A DNA stretch of 8,396 nt from positions 1 through 8,396 of the forward strand of contig DAPQ01000042.1 in assembly GCA_002502175.1 (NCBI GenBank), given 5' to 3'. Origin of the DNA: Euryarchaeota archaeon UBA19 (GTDB taxonomy: Archaea > Thermoplasmatota > Poseidoniia > Poseidoniales > Thalassarchaeaceae). This document shows, piece after piece, positions 7,284 to 8,396 of the stretch. A model generated the notes under the pieces. The model had not been told where the DNA came from and did no database searches. It saw only the letters and a program-made list of their open reading frames with translations. Numbering within the stretch: the stretch's first letter is position 1; every line of letters starts with the position of its first letter. The translations under genes and the position numbers were made by a program.

Positions 7284-7287
7284 ATGA
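7255..7287 (+). CDS. Possible 10-codon leader ORF coupled to the aminotransferase start
   Basis: An ATG at 7255 opens a 10-codon frame (MMYLVGFAWL) whose TGA stop (7285-7287) overlaps the aminotransferase ATG (7284-7286) as ATGA, the classic arrangement for translational coupling. It is preceded by the purine run AGAAGGA at 7243-7249, five bases before the ATG, which is the only good Shine-Dalgarno-like sequence near the aminotransferase start. The aminotransferase ATG itself has none. It may be a real leader peptide, or the ribosome site and overlap may be coincidental. Confidence 0.25.
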   Translation: MMYLVGFAWL

Positions 7288-8396
7288 CGGATGACGATAG
7301 TGGTGTGAATCAAGTTGAATCTTTCCTTTCAGACAACTGTCCACCTATGGGAATTTACGAGACCCTCTATGCATTCAGGGACACTTTTGGTAGCTTCATG
7401 GGGACAGAAGGGACTCATCCTTGGTCGCAAGGTTTTCCGCTCACAACTCCGCTAGAAAAATTCGGTGGGCCGGCACTTCCTGATAGTGTAGAAGTGACAT
7501 GGGAAGATCGATTCTATCCCAAGGCTTGGGGTCATCCCGAATTGCGTGAAGCAATCGTTGACTATTACAACTCAAGATATGGATCATCTATTACTCCAGA
7601 GAACGTCATGGTCTTCGCTGGGGGAAGACCTGGGATCTACACGGTAATGGCCTTCCTAAAAGAACACATCAAGGTTAGAATTGGTAACATAGAATGGCCA
7701 GCATATCTCGACATTCTAACTCAAACCAATACCGAATACGACATTGTTCCTTTCACCAAAGAGAATAATTTCCATCCGAGTAATTCAGAATACTTTGACC
7801 GAGAAGGAGTTAGTGAAGGTACGGGATTATTACCAGTAATTTCGAATCCTCAGAATCCATCAGGTCAAACCCGTTCTGGAGAAGAGTTGCGAGAACTCAT
7901 CGAGATGGCAGAAAAACCTGGCAATGGAATTCTTCTCGATGAAGCCTACGAGATGTTCCACACACCATCAGTTAGTGGAATTGAATTTGTACAAGATCTC
8001 GATAACAGCAACGTCTTCCTTGCTGGCGCTTGCACTAAAGGCTTGCAATCTCCAGGAATCAGAATCGGCTGGATTATCGCCAGCAAGACGAATATTGAGA
8101 CAATGGCAAATTACTCGAGTTTTGGAATGGGTGGAGTCAGTCACCCTTCGCAACACTATGCGGTTATGCTACTAGAACCAAGTCGAGTGAAGAAGGCAAG
8201 AGCTGCTGTTGAGCAACATTACAATTGGCAACGCGAAAGGTACGGCAAGGCATTCGAAGAGATGGGGCTTGGTGTTTACACCGGTAATGGAGGATTCTAC
8301 CATTGGCTTGAGTTGCCTGAAGGAATGAATAGTGATGAATTGAATAAACGCTTGTTCAAACATGGAGCTGCTATTCTCTGTGCTAAGGATTGCGAT
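7284..8396 (+). CDS. Class I/II PLP-dependent aminotransferase (3' end off the window)
   Basis: The frame is open from ATG at 7284 to the right edge, 371 codons, so the C-terminus is missing. Motifs of fold-type I aminotransferases appear in order. A GHPELREAI segment (83-91) precedes the first large domain. AGGRPGIYTVM at 112-122 is the cofactor loop. NPQNPSG at 188-194 is the NPxNPTG motif with the PLP-ring Asn. DEAY at 219-222 holds the Asp that pairs with the pyridine nitrogen. TKGLQSPGIRIGW at 251-263 gives the Schiff-base K252 and phosphate-binding R260. It should be an active cytosolic amino-acid transaminase using a 2-oxo acid acceptor. The substrate (aspartate, aromatic, alanine or other) cannot be fixed, partly because the C-terminal substrate Arg lies beyond the window. 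There is no upstream in-frame ATG. TTG at 7278 is possible, but MTDDD is a natural start. It is transcribed divergently from the surface-protein gene. Confidence 0.9.
   Translation, partial: MTDDDSGVNQVESFLSDNCPPMGIYETLYAFRDTFGSFMGTEGTHPWSQGFPLTTPLEKFGGPALPDSVEVTWEDRFYPKAWGHPELREAIVDYYNSRYGSSITPENVMVFAGGRPGIYTVMAFLKEHIKVRIGNIEWPAYLDILTQTNTEYDIVPFTKENNFHPSNSEYFDREGVSEGTGLLPVISNPQNPSGQTRSGEELRELIEMAEKPGNGILLDEAYEMFHTPSVSGIEFVQDLDNSNVFLAGACTKGLQSPGIRIGWIIASKTNIETMANYSSFGMGGVSHPSQHYAVMLLEPSRVKKARAAVEQHYNWQRERYGKAFEEMGLGVYTGNGGFYHWLELPEGMNSDELNKRLFKHGAAILCAKDCD

Noticed and set aside
7968..8363. Minus-strand open frames opposite the aminotransferase
   Set aside because: They are antisense to the NPxNPTG / DEAY / TKGL motif-bearing aminotransferase frame and carry no motif of their own.

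Overview
The window looks like ordinary chromosomal DNA from a planktonic archaeon. The best guess is a Marine Group II (Poseidoniales) type euryarchaeon. Three things point that way: a very large secreted, membrane-anchored RCC1/cysteine-repeat protein with a basic C-terminal tail, a secreted thioredoxin-like protein that ends in a PGF-CTERM-like sorting signal, and moderate base composition with short intergenic gaps. The lineage is inferred from protein style, because there is no rRNA or other marker gene here.

Layout: four genes lie on the minus strand and one on the plus strand. From right to left on the minus strand they are a 1094-residue surface protein (7180 to 3896), a low-specificity threonine aldolase (3819 to 2773), a secreted thioredoxin-fold protein (2733 to 1804), and the first 582 codons of an AddB/RecB-family-like protein that runs off the left edge (1746 to 1). 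The last three are separated by only 39 and 57 bases and could be one transcript. A 76-base gap with a repeated 8-mer separates them from the surface protein gene. On the plus strand, a class I/II PLP-dependent aminotransferase starts at 7284 and runs off the right edge. It is divergent from the surface protein gene across a 103-base AT-rich intergenic region.

The most striking element is the surface protein. It has a signal sequence, seven RCC1 units (enough for one complete seven-bladed propeller), a short Asp-rich calcium-loop-like linker, sixteen tandem cysteine-pair repeats of about 34 residues, one transmembrane helix, and a 44-residue tail in which 20 residues are Lys or Arg. It reads as a propeller head on a disulfide-braced stalk anchored in the membrane. 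Its ligand cannot be read from the sequence.

The genes do not form an obvious pathway. Two are PLP enzymes of amino-acid metabolism, two are envelope or secreted proteins, and one is probably a DNA-repair type protein. No tRNA, rRNA, CRISPR array, insertion sequence or attachment site was seen. All gaps are shorter than 110 bases, so the window is almost fully coding.
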